A stretch of DNA of 64,000 nt from Xiphias gladius (taxonomy: Eukaryota > Chordata > Actinopteri > Istiophoriformes > Xiphiidae), in contig NC_053406.1 of NCBI RefSeq assembly GCF_016859285.1, positions 12,150,026 to 12,214,025 of the forward strand, written 5' to 3'. The notes under the pieces were generated by a model that saw nothing but the letters and a program-made list of their open reading frames with translations, was not told the origin of the DNA and searched no databases. A program made the position numbers and the translations under genes. Shown here one piece after another: positions 38,570 to 50,799 of this stretch (position 1 is its first letter; every line of letters begins with the position of its first letter).

Positions 38570-39618
38570 CACACTGCTGCTGACGTGACTTCCTAGTACC
38601 GGTTAATGTTGGGCTCACCGACTTCCTTCACCGGAAACATCATTCTTACCTTGTACGTTTCAAACCTTCAGAATAAAAGCAGGATATTGTTTTAGTTTTA
38701 AGTACACTCAGTTGTCAGTTTATTAGGCACAACCAGCTAAAATAATGCATTCTAATACAGCAGTCCTGCAATAACCTTCACGACGGTTATAATGTTCAGT
38801 TTGTGTTGAAACTTTCAGGCAGGTGCTGATTCAACTTTATCCTTTTCGAGGATGTAGTTTGTGGTGCTGATGAATTGTATCTCATTATATTAACATGTGT
38901 CTCTATTATTTTGTCCAACCTATTTGTAACAAACCCCTTTCTGTATAATTACAGGCCGAAAAGGAGGATATAGATGAACATATTAGCATTAGCATTAACA
39001 AGCAATGAGTAATTTTACAGTGGACAATTTAGGCTCAACGCGTTTAAGTTTTACAGTATAGCTGTTTATGAATGCATAGTGTTTTATTTCATACCTACGT
39101 ACCAGTTAAATCATAATGTTAACGTCACGTAAAAATATATGTAAGAATAATTATGTTGATACCTAATTTGCAAACTGCTTGAGGAGGTTTACGTAAACAT
39201 ATGTGGATAATATGCTTTTATTCTGAAGCATTTCGTCCGGAAGCGTACAGTTGCCGTATGCGCAGAAACATCCGACTCGAAAGCGAAAGTAAGAGCTGAT
39301 AAGCACTTTAAATAAAATGATCACCGATGACACTAGCATTTAGGTTATAGTTTATTTTATTTGTATTTATTTTTTTCTAGGAAACATTAATTTCTAACGC
39401 GCTTTCATATAGAGTATATATGTATATGTATTCATAAGTCCACAATGTTATCTTTAGTGTAAATGTTAGCTTATCAGTATGGACGGGTGGCGACAGGCTG
39501 TATGTTAGAGTAATGTTGGCACTATCATCTTTTGGATGAAAAGTTATTGCGAAAGATTAGAGTTAGCTGACTAAAATTCGTTCCACCGCTGAGGTGTGAG
39601 TCTTTTACGACTGGAGAC
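38570..39618. other. numa1 to NLR-gene gap and NLR promoter
   Basis: No gene is seen. The region 39.23-39.30 kb is locally GC-richer, with CCGGAAGC and TATGCGCAG motifs (ETS-like and NRF1-like), and is the probable promoter of the NLR-type gene whose ATG is at 39619. The rest is AT-rich. Confidence 0.4.
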
Positions 39619-42600
39619 ATGGACCCAGACAGTGAAGTGGACAGGTATGTGTTGTCAAACGGAGATGAGTTGCTCCATCACTTATCTACCTATTTTATAC
39701 ATTTTTGACATGAATGTTACTGTACTTTAGTCTATTACGTTAAGTCACATGAGCTTTTTTAAGTCTTTTCTTGTATTAGTTTACCTCTATCGGTTATTAA
39801 CCAATGGTGGGATGTAACGTAGTAGCTAGTACAAATTTGAAGTACTTGTACTTTGATTAATTTATTTTCTTGTAACTTTTCTACTTTCTACTTCACTACT
39901 CTTCAGAGGGTAACTACTACTGTGGCACCATCTGTCAAATAAGAACATCCACTTCTAAACTTCAGTACTTCTGTCTGTTTCCAACTCAGACATGAAAGAT
40001 CAACTTCTCTATTAGTTTAGGCTGTGTTGACACAATTGGTTTCCTCTTCCAGGGTTTTTTTTCCTCCAATAGAGCAGGGCTCCATCATCTCACTATCACA
40101 TCAAACTGCCTAATGATAAAGTAAATTATCATTATATATACTTCTGGGTGTGTTGCAGATAATTTTGCGATAATCGGCCCAAACCTGTTTCAGGATGGAT
40201 TAGCCCAGACCTGCTTTATTGTTCTCTAAGGCTACTAGTTGATGTCAGAAATAATTTCAGAAAAGTTTGAAATTGTGAAATAATAGATGTGTATTGAGCT
40301 AAGGAACTAAGATTAATATCTTGACCAGACACACAGACCAAATAACTTGAGAATTTCCTGAACCCAATGAAAAACAGGCTCAGTAGGTATCACACAGAGA
40401 TAGAAAACCTTGAAGTCAACATAGTACAAATATCTGCCTATGAAATAAAACTGCTAATGAAATGTTACAGCCAGTGAAAAAACATCATCATTAATAATAG
40501 TCATCATTGAATGATGGAGTTATATAACATCTTTAAATTTTTTACTTATCTGCAATGAATATTAGCACTTTCCCATAAAAGTTTCAAGGAAATTAATATA
40601 ATCGTTTTTGGGAAAATATACACTCAAAATATCTTAAAATGTGGGGTTTTCAGCTCCTAAGATATATTTTCTAAGATCTGTGGCACTCAACTTTTTTATG
40701 CAGGACCCAATAACTTATAGATGTGATAGAAATATATTGATACTACATTAATCAAAATTTGGCTGCAAGAAAGTGAAAACTAGTGGAGATATTCATTTTT
40801 GAAAATTAAAATTCTTTGTTTGGGTAAAAAAATATTTTTATTAATTTGTTTACTGTAAAACATGCAGCAACAACTATTTACATGAATACATTTCACAAAA
40901 TATCCTTATGGTTTCTTGGATGTTCAGTACAAATTTCAGCCCAATCCAGTGAAAAATAAGTGATTGGCGAGGCTTAGAATACACATGCAAATAATCGCAA
41001 AAATTAATAAATTTAGCACAGAGGGCCAAACTTCAAAAAATTTATAACCAAAAAAGGGATTGGAGTAGAGCCATAGGATTTTGCAGTGTCCCCTGAATTG
41101 AAGTTTTTCAGATTTTTCCTTTTTTTTTTCAAGAAAAAACATGACACGAACTGGGAGGTCCTGGGTGGGTTTGGATGGAATGACCCTGAAAAGTTATCAG
41201 CAGAGTAACCCATAATGAAAAATATCATTAGTATGTATAGTAGTCCTATACAAAACAGTTAAAATTACATTCACCTCAACCAATTACAAGAGGAAAATCC
41301 TGTTTTTACGTTATTGCATGAGTAATAACCTAATGATAGAATGTATAATTGTATAACAGTCACAGGGGCTATTATTCTGCATTGATTACTTTTACTTTTA
41401 ATACTTTATCTACATTTTCCTGATTATACTGATGTACGTATATTCAAGCAACATTTTCATTTCAGGATGTCTACTTGTAACATTATTTTAACAGTGTGGT
41501 ACTAGTAATTTTTCAAATGTAAAGGAATTGAATACTTTCAATGTTATTAACTACTTATGCACGTGTATTCAAGTATTTATACTCATTTATCATACCCACC
41601 TAGACAAAGAATTAGGTAAGCTGCCACCTTGGGCAAAATGTTTCACTTTTTATTAAACTACTTGGTCAGTCTGTGTTTAACTACCTAAGGATTTGCCATC
41701 TGTATTACTTGACATGTATCCTAGTAAAATATTTTTGGTCATGAGTTATCTATTGGGCTAATTTAAAACAGTGTCCCACCCGCTTGCATAGTAACACCTT
41801 TTTTTTGGTCCCCTCAGCATCTATAGGCATGGGAATGAGGGGAACAATGAGGAGAAGAAAAAGTGGAAGAGGCCACCCTCCAGCTATGGTTCAATGAAGA
41901 GCGATAGCGAGGAGGAGAAGGAGGGAAAGGAAGAGGAGGTTGCTGTAGTATTACCTGATTTGACTGCTCATCAGGTGACAGGGTACTGTGTCTGTGTTTG
42001 ATACTTAAACTTCATCCTAATGCGTCTGCATGTTTTGGCCATTTTATCACAAATATCACAAGCTTCACATACTACCAACTGAAATTTTTTGGCTGTGATC
42101 TTTACCCTGGCCAGTTTAACCCTGCACCTGACCTGGTGTTGGGCTTGTTAAAAAGTGACAAACTTTTCAAAAAATTCCAAGGCACAAGTTTGATTTCTTA
42201 CCATCTAGGCTCCCCTTGGTTTCAGTCTATTTTAGTATAGTCTGCACATCAGTTTTCAGAGACTTAAAATGCTGCTTGAGATTTCTAATAAGCAGGGTTC
42301 CTTTCATCTGTCTTTCTGAAAAGCTGAACATAATACTGGGGACTTGATTATCTACTGCTTTTACTGAACAGTAAAATTTGACCATCCAACGTTACACCCA
42401 AGATAAATCAACTGAACACATTTTCCATGATCCACTATAGTTGCATAGCTGCGAGGTGAGTGTTTGTGCATTGAGCACCACAGTCTGCTAACGAAAATGT
42501 CAGTTTGTAATCGAGGACCTCAGGGTTTAGGCTGATTTCCCTGTCACATCAGTGTCACATCAGACAGCCTCATGAACAGTCCATTTTAGTGCTGATGTTT

Positions 42601-42940
42601 TTGGAACTTCAGCCAGTGGCTTAAAAGTAAGATCAACTTATAAGTGCTAATATTCTAGCTTAGTTCATTTTATTCCAACACTAACAGTTGGAATAGTTTT
42701 CTGTGAAAGCCAACATAGGTTTGGTTCTTTATTGCACCAAATATCTGAGTGCACAAAGCAGTGGTGCCTTCAGTGACTTAGAAATAGCTAATATGAGGTT
42801 AAAATACTCTTACAGTAAGTACTACTCTTGTTAACTTCGGCCAGGTTCCAGGTGAATCGCTCCGAGTCTCCAGAGACCCTCTACACTATGACCACGCAGC
42901 AACACCCACCGGGAGCTGTTATCATTGACACCAGGTGGAG

Positions 42941-43013
<73 letters not shown>

Positions 43014-46000
43014 TTGTAGATCTGTAAATTGTGTAGTGAAAGCAAGCAATAGCTATGTTTTTAACATCAGTGGAAATTTTTATTCATATTTATATGTGAT
43101 TTCTGTTTAACAGTAGACGAAATGTGACAAAACATCATTGGGATCACTGGACAGTGTTTGCAGTGCAGTTTCTGACCATAGCCCCTGGGTTCCCATTGTC
43201 TCTCAGGTCTTCTGAGCTGGAGGGTTTTTCAGAAGGTGATGAGGACGATATGGATGAAGCTATGGCAGTTAATTCCCCGGAACCACCTGAACCTGTAGAA
43301 CCAGATGTCACAATTCGGACCGAGGAGAACATCCAGCTAGGCACACTGCACCCAGAGCAAGACCTGCCCCATATATTTAAGGTTGGTGCATCACAATCTG
43401 CAAAACAATCTTTTCTTTTGACCTGTTTGATACTGATGAAACATTTTAACTTCATAAATAACAGTAATTATGATATATCCCAATAATAGCACATTTGCCA
43501 ATTGATGTCTAACTTGTGTTTTCATAATTTTTTCTCTGTCTGTAGAGTATCCAGAGTAGTCTGACAGGCCTCACCAGGGAAGAGCTGTTCAAATTTAAGA
43601 TATGTTTTTCACAATGGGAAACAGGCATAACCTATCAACAAGTGATGGATGGAGACATTCTTGATTTTGTGGACAGGATCCTGGAGATCCTTGGTAAGAA
43701 AACACAGCTATAGTATATACAGTGTGAACGGTACAAACAGATCTCGAGAGAATTTCGAGAAGTGGATTTTGACTTTTGAGATGGTGGATGTGAAGTGAAC
43801 ACTTTGTGAACTTAATTGTTAAAAAAATATAGAATCTAGCTTAGAGACAGTTATAAATTTGAAATCTAGTTAATTTTGCTTTTTTTTTTCATTATAACTA
43901 AACTTTTTGTCAATGAAAAAAAGGATTGAGCCTTTTGGAGTGGACAGGGACTGATCGCTTACATTAATTTTTTATTATAACTCTGTTCTGCAGGCCAGGA
44001 TCGTTCCCTGATCCACACAATAAATACTCTAGAAAGTGTCAACAAGAAACCAGTGGCTGATGAACTACGGAATCAGTGCAAGAGAGGTAAGTGAACATTT
44101 GACTGGTTTTATCACAACACACGGGCTAATACTGGTGAAAATCATTTGTTCTGAGATAGTTCAATGAAATCTGAATGTTGTGGCTGTGTTATTTTACAAA
44201 AAATATCTCTTGCTTGTTCACAGCTTGTTTGAAACCCTTTACTAGCGTGTGTTCATGTTTCAAGAAAGGTCATAGTACAGCAGTTTCTGTACTATGACCT
44301 TCAAAACACTGATATTTTCCATACGTATTATTTTCACAAAAAGTTATTTAACAGAGCATGACTACTTTCTTTATGAATTTATGGTGGGTAGGCTAAAGTA
44401 TTCAAGACAGATGAAATTTTTGTTCTAAGGAAAGATTTTACTAATGCAGTCCGGATACCTGTTTGAGGGGAACAAATTAAAAGGTCAATCAGTCAATTTA
44501 GAATCTTACTTACCTTACACTAAAGAAAGAAGCAGGAATAGGATCCAGGTCCAGAGAAAAAGTGGGGGGTTTTTACCTCTCTAGCCTTTCAGCAAGTTCA
44601 GCATCACTTAATGTCCTAAAAACAGTAAGAACCTGTCATCATGGGAAAGGTATGATAGTTGGATGTTGCACCCCTGATGGATATTATATTCTGGATCAGA
44701 TACCGGTGATATTCTTATTTTAACATGGATGATATAAAAGACTCCCTGCATTAGTCAACATGCAGCTACAGAACTTTGGGTTGATTGTGGCAGTTCTTTT
44801 CTGGTGAGAATGTGTGCCGCAACATGAAACTCCCGTATACAGGCAGAGAGGTAGTGTAGTAGAAAAATTCTTGCAATGTGGGACCCAGATGCAAAACCCC
44901 ATGTAGACAGGTTTCCGGCCTGCGCAATATGTTTAAATTATACATGTAGTTTTATTATTTACCTTTTGGTCTTCCTCCACGACCAGCATTGGTCCGTTTT
45001 CATCTGAAGCAATATTTGATCAGAAAACACCAAGTCATCCGTGAAGGGGTTGTTCGAGCCGGAAAGCAGAATCTTCTAGAGGCTGTCTACGTCATGCCCC
45101 AGATTTCCACCTGTGGTTATGGAGGAGTCGACCCCTCTCACGAGTTCCGGTCACGCCATCTGTCACCTCTCCAGGTCCCCAGTGCTGACACCTTCGTTGA
45201 TGTGAACAATTTGTTCCGACTAAAGAGGGATGACGGCAAGCCAGTGAGGACGGTACTGACCACTGGGATTCCAGGAATTGGCATGTCTGTCTCTGTAGGT
45301 AAATTCTCCCTGGACTGGGCAGAAATGCGCAAAAATAAGGTGAGATTTGAGGCGAAAAAGCTGTCATTAATCCACTGTGTGCCACTTGCTTGACACCAAA
45401 CGGCAGACAGATAAAGTTAGCAACCGGCTGACGAACCAGATTCCATCATTACCAGATTCTGTGTATTTCTCAGGAGTCTGTTGGCTCCAAAAGAGGCCTA
45501 AATAGGGGATGAATATTGGTCTTACATTCATCTGATAACCAGAAACACCACTCGAAGTGAATAATGATGTTGCTCAGTGTCTGATAACACTCTAGTCATA
45601 ATATCCTTATAAAGCTGTAATATGTCAAATGTGTGTGTTCTTCACGTTGTTGTGGACTTCTGCCTCCAAGTGGTCAAAAAGTGACTTCATGCTGCTTTAG
45701 TTCTGAAATATAGAGCTGTAGCGAAGGAAGTAATGGTGTATTAAATCACTTCACTTTGGATCTGTTTATCATTACTGACCCTCAGAAAAACCTCATCGAT
45801 CCGACTAAGATTAGTATGAAACCTTGCTTAACAACATGCTTAATACATTGGATAACATTGGGTAACATATCAATGTTTTTCAAAATTACTTTGGTGACAG
45901 CATTTTACTATATTACCTGTGAGTCATTTTTTATTCCCAAAAAAGAGAACATTTGATGTGTAGCGCACCCTAGATCAAATGTGTGAGTTTGTTCTCTCAC

Positions 46001-48925
46001 ATATACAGTGTAATGCTCACAACTGGAATTTTAGTCATTTTAATTTTCTATGTCTGATACCATATTCCCGTCCATTTTTGTTCAGGATCTGCAGTTTGTC
46101 ATCAAACTTTCCTTCCGCGCTCTCTGGCTACTGCGAAACAAAAGCTGTCCTCCTTCTCAGCAGATGTCCATCATGGACGTGATAAAATATTATTATCCTG
46201 AGTGCAAGGACATGAAATACCTGGAGGAAGAGGACTGTAAATATCTCATCATAATGGACTCCTTCGATTGTTACCAAGCTCCTCTGGACTGGGAGGTATC
46301 CATCAGTGCACGTGTACACCTGAGACCCAAAAAATATCTAGAATATAGATTTTACAGATAATTTAGACTATACATTTTAACATATTTCTTAATTATTATA
46401 CTCTGACTGCTCCAACTATAGCAGTAATAGTAATGATAATAGTTACTGTTTATATATTATAATATCAAAAACTGAAGGCATATTTAGTTAAACACTGAAC
46501 ATAAGTCAATTTTTGTGATGAAATAATAAAAAAGTAACTCATGAGCGAGAGAGAGAGTTCTATGTCTCTCCCAGTAAAATTGGACATATCATTATCCACT
46601 TTCCATTACCAGTAAAGAGGATAATGCTGGTATTTTTCATATTAGTTAATATGTAGGGAAACCAGCAACTCAACAGAAGCTCTTCAGGGTGCAAAATATA
46701 AATTGCCAGTTTCTGGAGATTCAAAATGGTCAAGGGAGCAATCCGAGCATGTTTTAAGCTACTTACTGCTTTGTAAACAAACATATGATGACCAGAAACT
46801 TATATTTGTCTTTTTTTTTTTTTTTTGCTTTCTCTCTCCAGAATTCTCCAGTAATAAATGACAATTACACCCAAGCGCATCTCGACACCCTGATTGTAAA
46901 TATCATCCGAGGCACTGTGCTTCGTGGTGCCTACATCTGGATCCTGGGGAGACGGGCGGCTGTCTCACAAATCCCATCTCAATTCATAGACGTAGTCACA
47001 GAAATACAGGGCTTTAGGTGAGTGTGTGTGTGTGTGTAGATGTACTGTGTGTCTGTTTTGTCTGATTAGGTCTTTGTGCTAGTCTTACTTTTACTTTTTG
47101 CATATCTAACTGTTGTCTTTGTTTTTAGCTTTGTGTGTATACTTAGTGTATATGACATCCTCTAAATATATTCTTAATATTTATAATAATATTGTCATAA
47201 ATCAATTTAACCAGTCTATTTCAGTCCAGTTTGACCTTTTCCCCCCTCTTTTCTCCAGTGACCAGATGAAAGATGACTATCTCACCAGACGCTTCAGCAA
47301 TGCAGAGCTAGCAGCGAATATTGTGGCACATTATAAGCGCCTACCGACACTCAGCATGCTCGCTCGCCAGCCCTTTGTGTGCTGGATGGTCGCCACAGTG
47401 TTCGAGCGCTGCTTCCATTATCAGGGCTATGGGGTTCACCCCCCCAGGCTCACACCGTTCTATGTCAACATTTTGATTGTCCAGACCAATCGCAAGCTGC
47501 AGTTCTACTGTGGAAAGGCTGAAAATGACCTGGTAATGTCCATCAGTCTGTGCTTTTGTGTTTTATAATACCTAGTGACTTAATTCACTGTGGCCATTCG
47601 CTTATTTTTTCACAATAACTAAAATAAAACTCTAAAGTGAATGCAATGGAACCACAGTTTTTCTGTCTTAGCCTTTCATTATCCATTAGTCACTATTTTA
47701 TTGGTACTAGAAATCAATTCACATTTAGTCATTTACTTTTTACGAGCAGATATTTACTCATCCCTAGTTTAAATTTTAATTTTGGGGGGACAGCATCATG
47801 GACACCTGTACCAACTCATGCAGTCTAATACAACTGAACTTGAACTAATATCTTCATGAAATGTATAATAATTTCCACTTTTTGTTGAGACTGTAGTATG
47901 TAATAGTGTTTGTGTTCACACTGCAATATTATGAATTCCAATGCAACAATTATACAAACTGCTGAACTGCTGAGTTAAATCAACATCTGTCTAACAGTGT
48001 CAACAAAACCATAATGGGACTTAATTCTTTTATTTTAAAAGGACAGTTGCATGTAAAAGAGGCCTTTGTCAAGACGAGCTAATGAATAGCTGCACTTCAG
48101 TGTCAGAATTGGTGATTTTGATGTCCCGTTTTCACTCAGAAATGGTCCAGTGATGAAAAGCGCCTGCTGAAAAACATGGGGAAGATGGCCTTTAAGATGC
48201 TGGAGAGGAATACCAGTGTGTTCTCTGAAGAGGACGTGAAGGAGTATAACCTGAAGTTGACGGAGGTGACGGTGTTGTCTGGCCTGTGCACTGAGCTTCC
48301 CGCTGCAGCCCCAGGTGGGAGGAGGACGTTCTGCTTTATACACTTCACCTTTCAGGTAAAAATCCCTCCAGCGCACAGTGCTTACACCTCAGTATTCCAT
48401 GAAACTTTTTTTAAACTGCTGTTTACTGTACTTATAATATGTTGAATACCATTTACAGTGCGTTTAGTTGAGAAACCACGAACCAGGATATCCCATAGAA
48501 ATCATCTTAAAAAGCACTATATTTCTTCTTTCTTTAAGGAGTTTATGGCTGCTTTGTACGTCTTCACAATGCTCCGCACAGAGTCTAAGAACGTTCTGGA
48601 CTCAGGCTTGGTGCACATGCCCAAGATCTTCAAATCCAAGTATCAGACCAAATCAGCAGCAGGCCTGGTCCAGTGTGCCTTGGTGCGAACCTTCAGCTCC
48701 CTGCTGGGCGACTACGACATGTTCCTGCGCTTTCTGTGTGGCTTGCTTTCCCTGGACTGCCACGACAATCAGCTGAGCGGGTACCTGTACCCCCACAACA
48801 CTCCCAAGGTGTGTGGACTGGGTGAGACGAAGCGGCTGCTGGAGGAGATGATACTAACTGCTCCAGAGGATAGGTTGGAAAACTTGAAGGAGTGCCTTAG
48901 AGAGATGACCCAGGAAGATGAGTGA
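39619..48925 (+). CDS. NLR-type protein with pyrin-like, FISNA and degenerate NACHT domains, no LRRs
   Basis: Twelve exons, 770 aa: 39619-39644, 41818-41982, 42845-42934, 43207-43381, 43546-43693, 43994-44086, 44987-45339, 46086-46295, 46842-47017, 47259-47532, 48140-48355, 48539-48925. Residues 1-152 are polar and acidic, with the fish-NLR style SSYGSMKSD and FQVNRSESPE. Residues 153-232 look like a pyrin/death fold (LTREELFKFKICFS). FISNA spans about 233-310, then NACHT. The P-loop reads GIPGIGMS (326-333), with Met332 where Lys is expected. Walker B reads IIMDSFDC, with Cys412 where Glu is usual. A winged-helix motif, FIHFTFQEFMAALYVF, follows. The protein ends soon after with no leucine-rich repeats. 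Fish NLR-C genes usually carry FISNA-NACHT in one large exon, but here it is split over several. Relation to zebrafish nlrc3-like is possible but unproven. AATAAA is at 49156. Confidence 0.85.
39803..41560 (+). repeat. CCACCACTG-type teleost repeat (copy 2), apparently interrupted
   Basis: The left part (about 39803-39925: AATGGTGGGATGTAACG, TTTGAAGTACTTGTACTTT) and right part (about 41365-41560: ATTACTTTTACTTTTAATAC, CAGTGTGGTACTAGTA) are the two ends of one repeat type. The roughly 1.4 kb between them does not resemble the element's usual interior, suggesting a later insertion. All of it lies in intron 1 of the NLR-type gene. Confidence 0.5.
42943..43011. repeat. (CA)n microsatellite beside a splice donor
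   Basis: About 34 CA units begin nine bases after the 5' splice site of NLR-gene exon 3 (42934|GTGGAG). Confidence 0.95.
44266..44301. repeat. Perfect 15-bp inverted repeat in an NLR-gene intron
   Basis: AAGGTCATAGTACAG at 44266-44280 is exactly complementary to 44287-44301, with a 6-base loop. It lies in the intron between exons 44086 and 44987. Confidence 0.9.
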
Positions 48926-50507
48926 GTTGAGGTAAGACTGCGTCATGAAAATCAGTCTCACCGTATATGGATATGATGGATAAAAGAGAAGCACCGCCTG
49001 CTCTGGTATAGTGGTCTTCAAAGTGAACTCAAAGTGACTTGTTGAAGTCTGTCAATATGGCTTTGATAACATTAAGTTTCAAACATTAGATCTTGTTTGT
49101 TCTCATTATGACGTCAAAGAGTCTGTGTCAATAATGTTGCTGCTGCACCAGATTAAATAAAATGTTACGCAATGTGTCCCAATGCAGTGGAGTTTTATGA
49201 GTCATTAATGTGTCACATGACACATCATTTATTTGTCATGTGCACTAATGAAAACAAATTGTCACAATGTATTTTACGTCGCCCAGTTGTCTTTTTTATT
49301 AGACTTTTTATCGTATTGTTATTTTACATATATGTGTGGCCTTTTCTCCTCAACTAAATACACTGAAGTGACAAAAAAAGGAAACTGATAGCGACGTGAT
49401 TTGTGACGTGTAAACTGAAAAGCAAGAATCACAAGATGGGATAAGGTTTACAGGAAACTGGCTTTGTTGATTGATAGAAAACCTCATGTTATATTGCAGT
49501 TTGAAACAGATGTGCCCAAGTGTATACATGCAGGTGAAACCATAAAAGCCATTGATGGTACCAACACAACGCTCTACTACTTTGCTTCTCAGAGGAAACA
49601 AGTGGCAAGGCCACAAGGAGGAGCTCTCACACTATAATTATTGTGTCAACCAGTGGCTTTTATAGGCAGGTGTGTTTTTATGTGTATTCAAAGTTTAAAA
49701 TGGAAATGAAGATTAATAGAATAGTTGAATGAATGGCTTTAAATCATACTCTGTGTGCATGAGGAAGTTATTTTATTATATCGTAAAAAATGATATCACA
49801 ACAATTTCAGGTAAAAACCGACCATTACTGAGTCTGAAATTGATGATATATGTTGAAGTTTGTCTGAGTACTTAACGTCACCTGCTAATGGACTTGTTCT
49901 TGAATTTTCTCAGCGTATTACTTGTTTATTTTAGATTGAACTTTTTCACTCTTGCAAACATCAGTGTTTGTAATTTCTTGTTTTTTCGAGTCGTGTCATC
50001 CTCGACCCTGGACTTTTATTGGAGGATTAGGTCTCTCACACACCATTATTATCAAACATGATCAAACCACATTGTTTTTATTGGTTGAAATATAATAGAC
50101 AAGCATCTGCATCATGTTACTTATAATACTTAGACATTGGTTTTATAGGGATGGAAAACAAATCATACAGTAATTAGAACAAATAAGTGCAAAATTCAGT
50201 AGCCCAAAACATCAATATTCAATGGAAATGAATAACGATGTTTTGGGCTACTGAGGAATAGTGGAATGACTCATGTAGTTTCCAGAAATTGGTACCATCT
50301 TTATAAAGGACCTGCCGAGATCAAAGAGACAGAACATACAGTGAAAATTACATTTCTGCTGTCCACCTGGAAAGCAAAAACTATATTCAGATTGATATAC
50401 CTTAGTTTCCAGTAGTGACATTTATGGCAAGGTATTTCAAAATAGAAAAATAGAAATTTGATAACAATCTCATGCCAGGTGGGGCCTTAAAATAAACAAC
50501 AGCTTAC
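48926..50507. other. NLR-gene 3' flank
   Basis: AATAAA at 49156-49161 is the likely poly(A) signal of the NLR-type gene. Beyond it I see no gene. A hairpin lies at 50197-50253. The reading frames at 49.2-49.6 kb have no recognisable family. Confidence 0.45.
50197..50253. repeat. 25-bp imperfect hairpin
   Basis: The arm at 50197-50221 pairs with 50229-50253 at 23 of 25 positions (first 17 perfect: CAGTAGCCCAAAACATC), with a 7-base loop. The size is compatible with a short-hairpin precursor or a small palindromic mobile-element remnant. Confidence 0.85.
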
Positions 50508-50799
50508 TTTGGCAGCTGGCGTCCAGCCACTTGAGTACTTGTAACTTGCTATCACAGGTGATCTTTCCACAGTGGTTGTTTAAGCGGGTGACACGAGAGC
50601 TGTTGTTCCATCGCACGTAATACACGTATTTCCCTGAAGTCCACCGCCAGGGGACGTGGAAGCCAAAGATTGGACCGCTCCCGCTTGTTCGCTGCGTTCG
50701 GCACAGTCTGATTGGTGATTTGAACCAAGGAGGAAGCCTCTCTGCGGCAGTGCTCCAGGGCATCAATCCAGCTTTTGGCCTCTTGGTAGAGCTGGAGAC
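50508..50799 (-). pseudogene. Isolated C-type lectin-domain exon with a frameshift
   Basis: The minus-strand segment is bounded by a good acceptor (poly-T tract, then ACACAG before 50799) and a donor (AAA|GTAAGC at 50508). One frame begins LQLYQEAKSWIDALEHCRRE and continues SSLVQITNQTV. After about 50690 the homology moves to another frame: FGFHVPWRWTSGKYVYYV, then NNHCGKIT and LKWLDASCQ. These are the WxxA...C...LV start and the W...C core of a fish C-type lectin-like domain. One frameshift separates them, and no partner exons or signal peptide were found nearby. Best read as a pseudogene fragment of a tandem-CTLD lectin family. If the frameshift is a sequencing error it could be one live exon of an unfinished gene. 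Confidence 0.65.
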
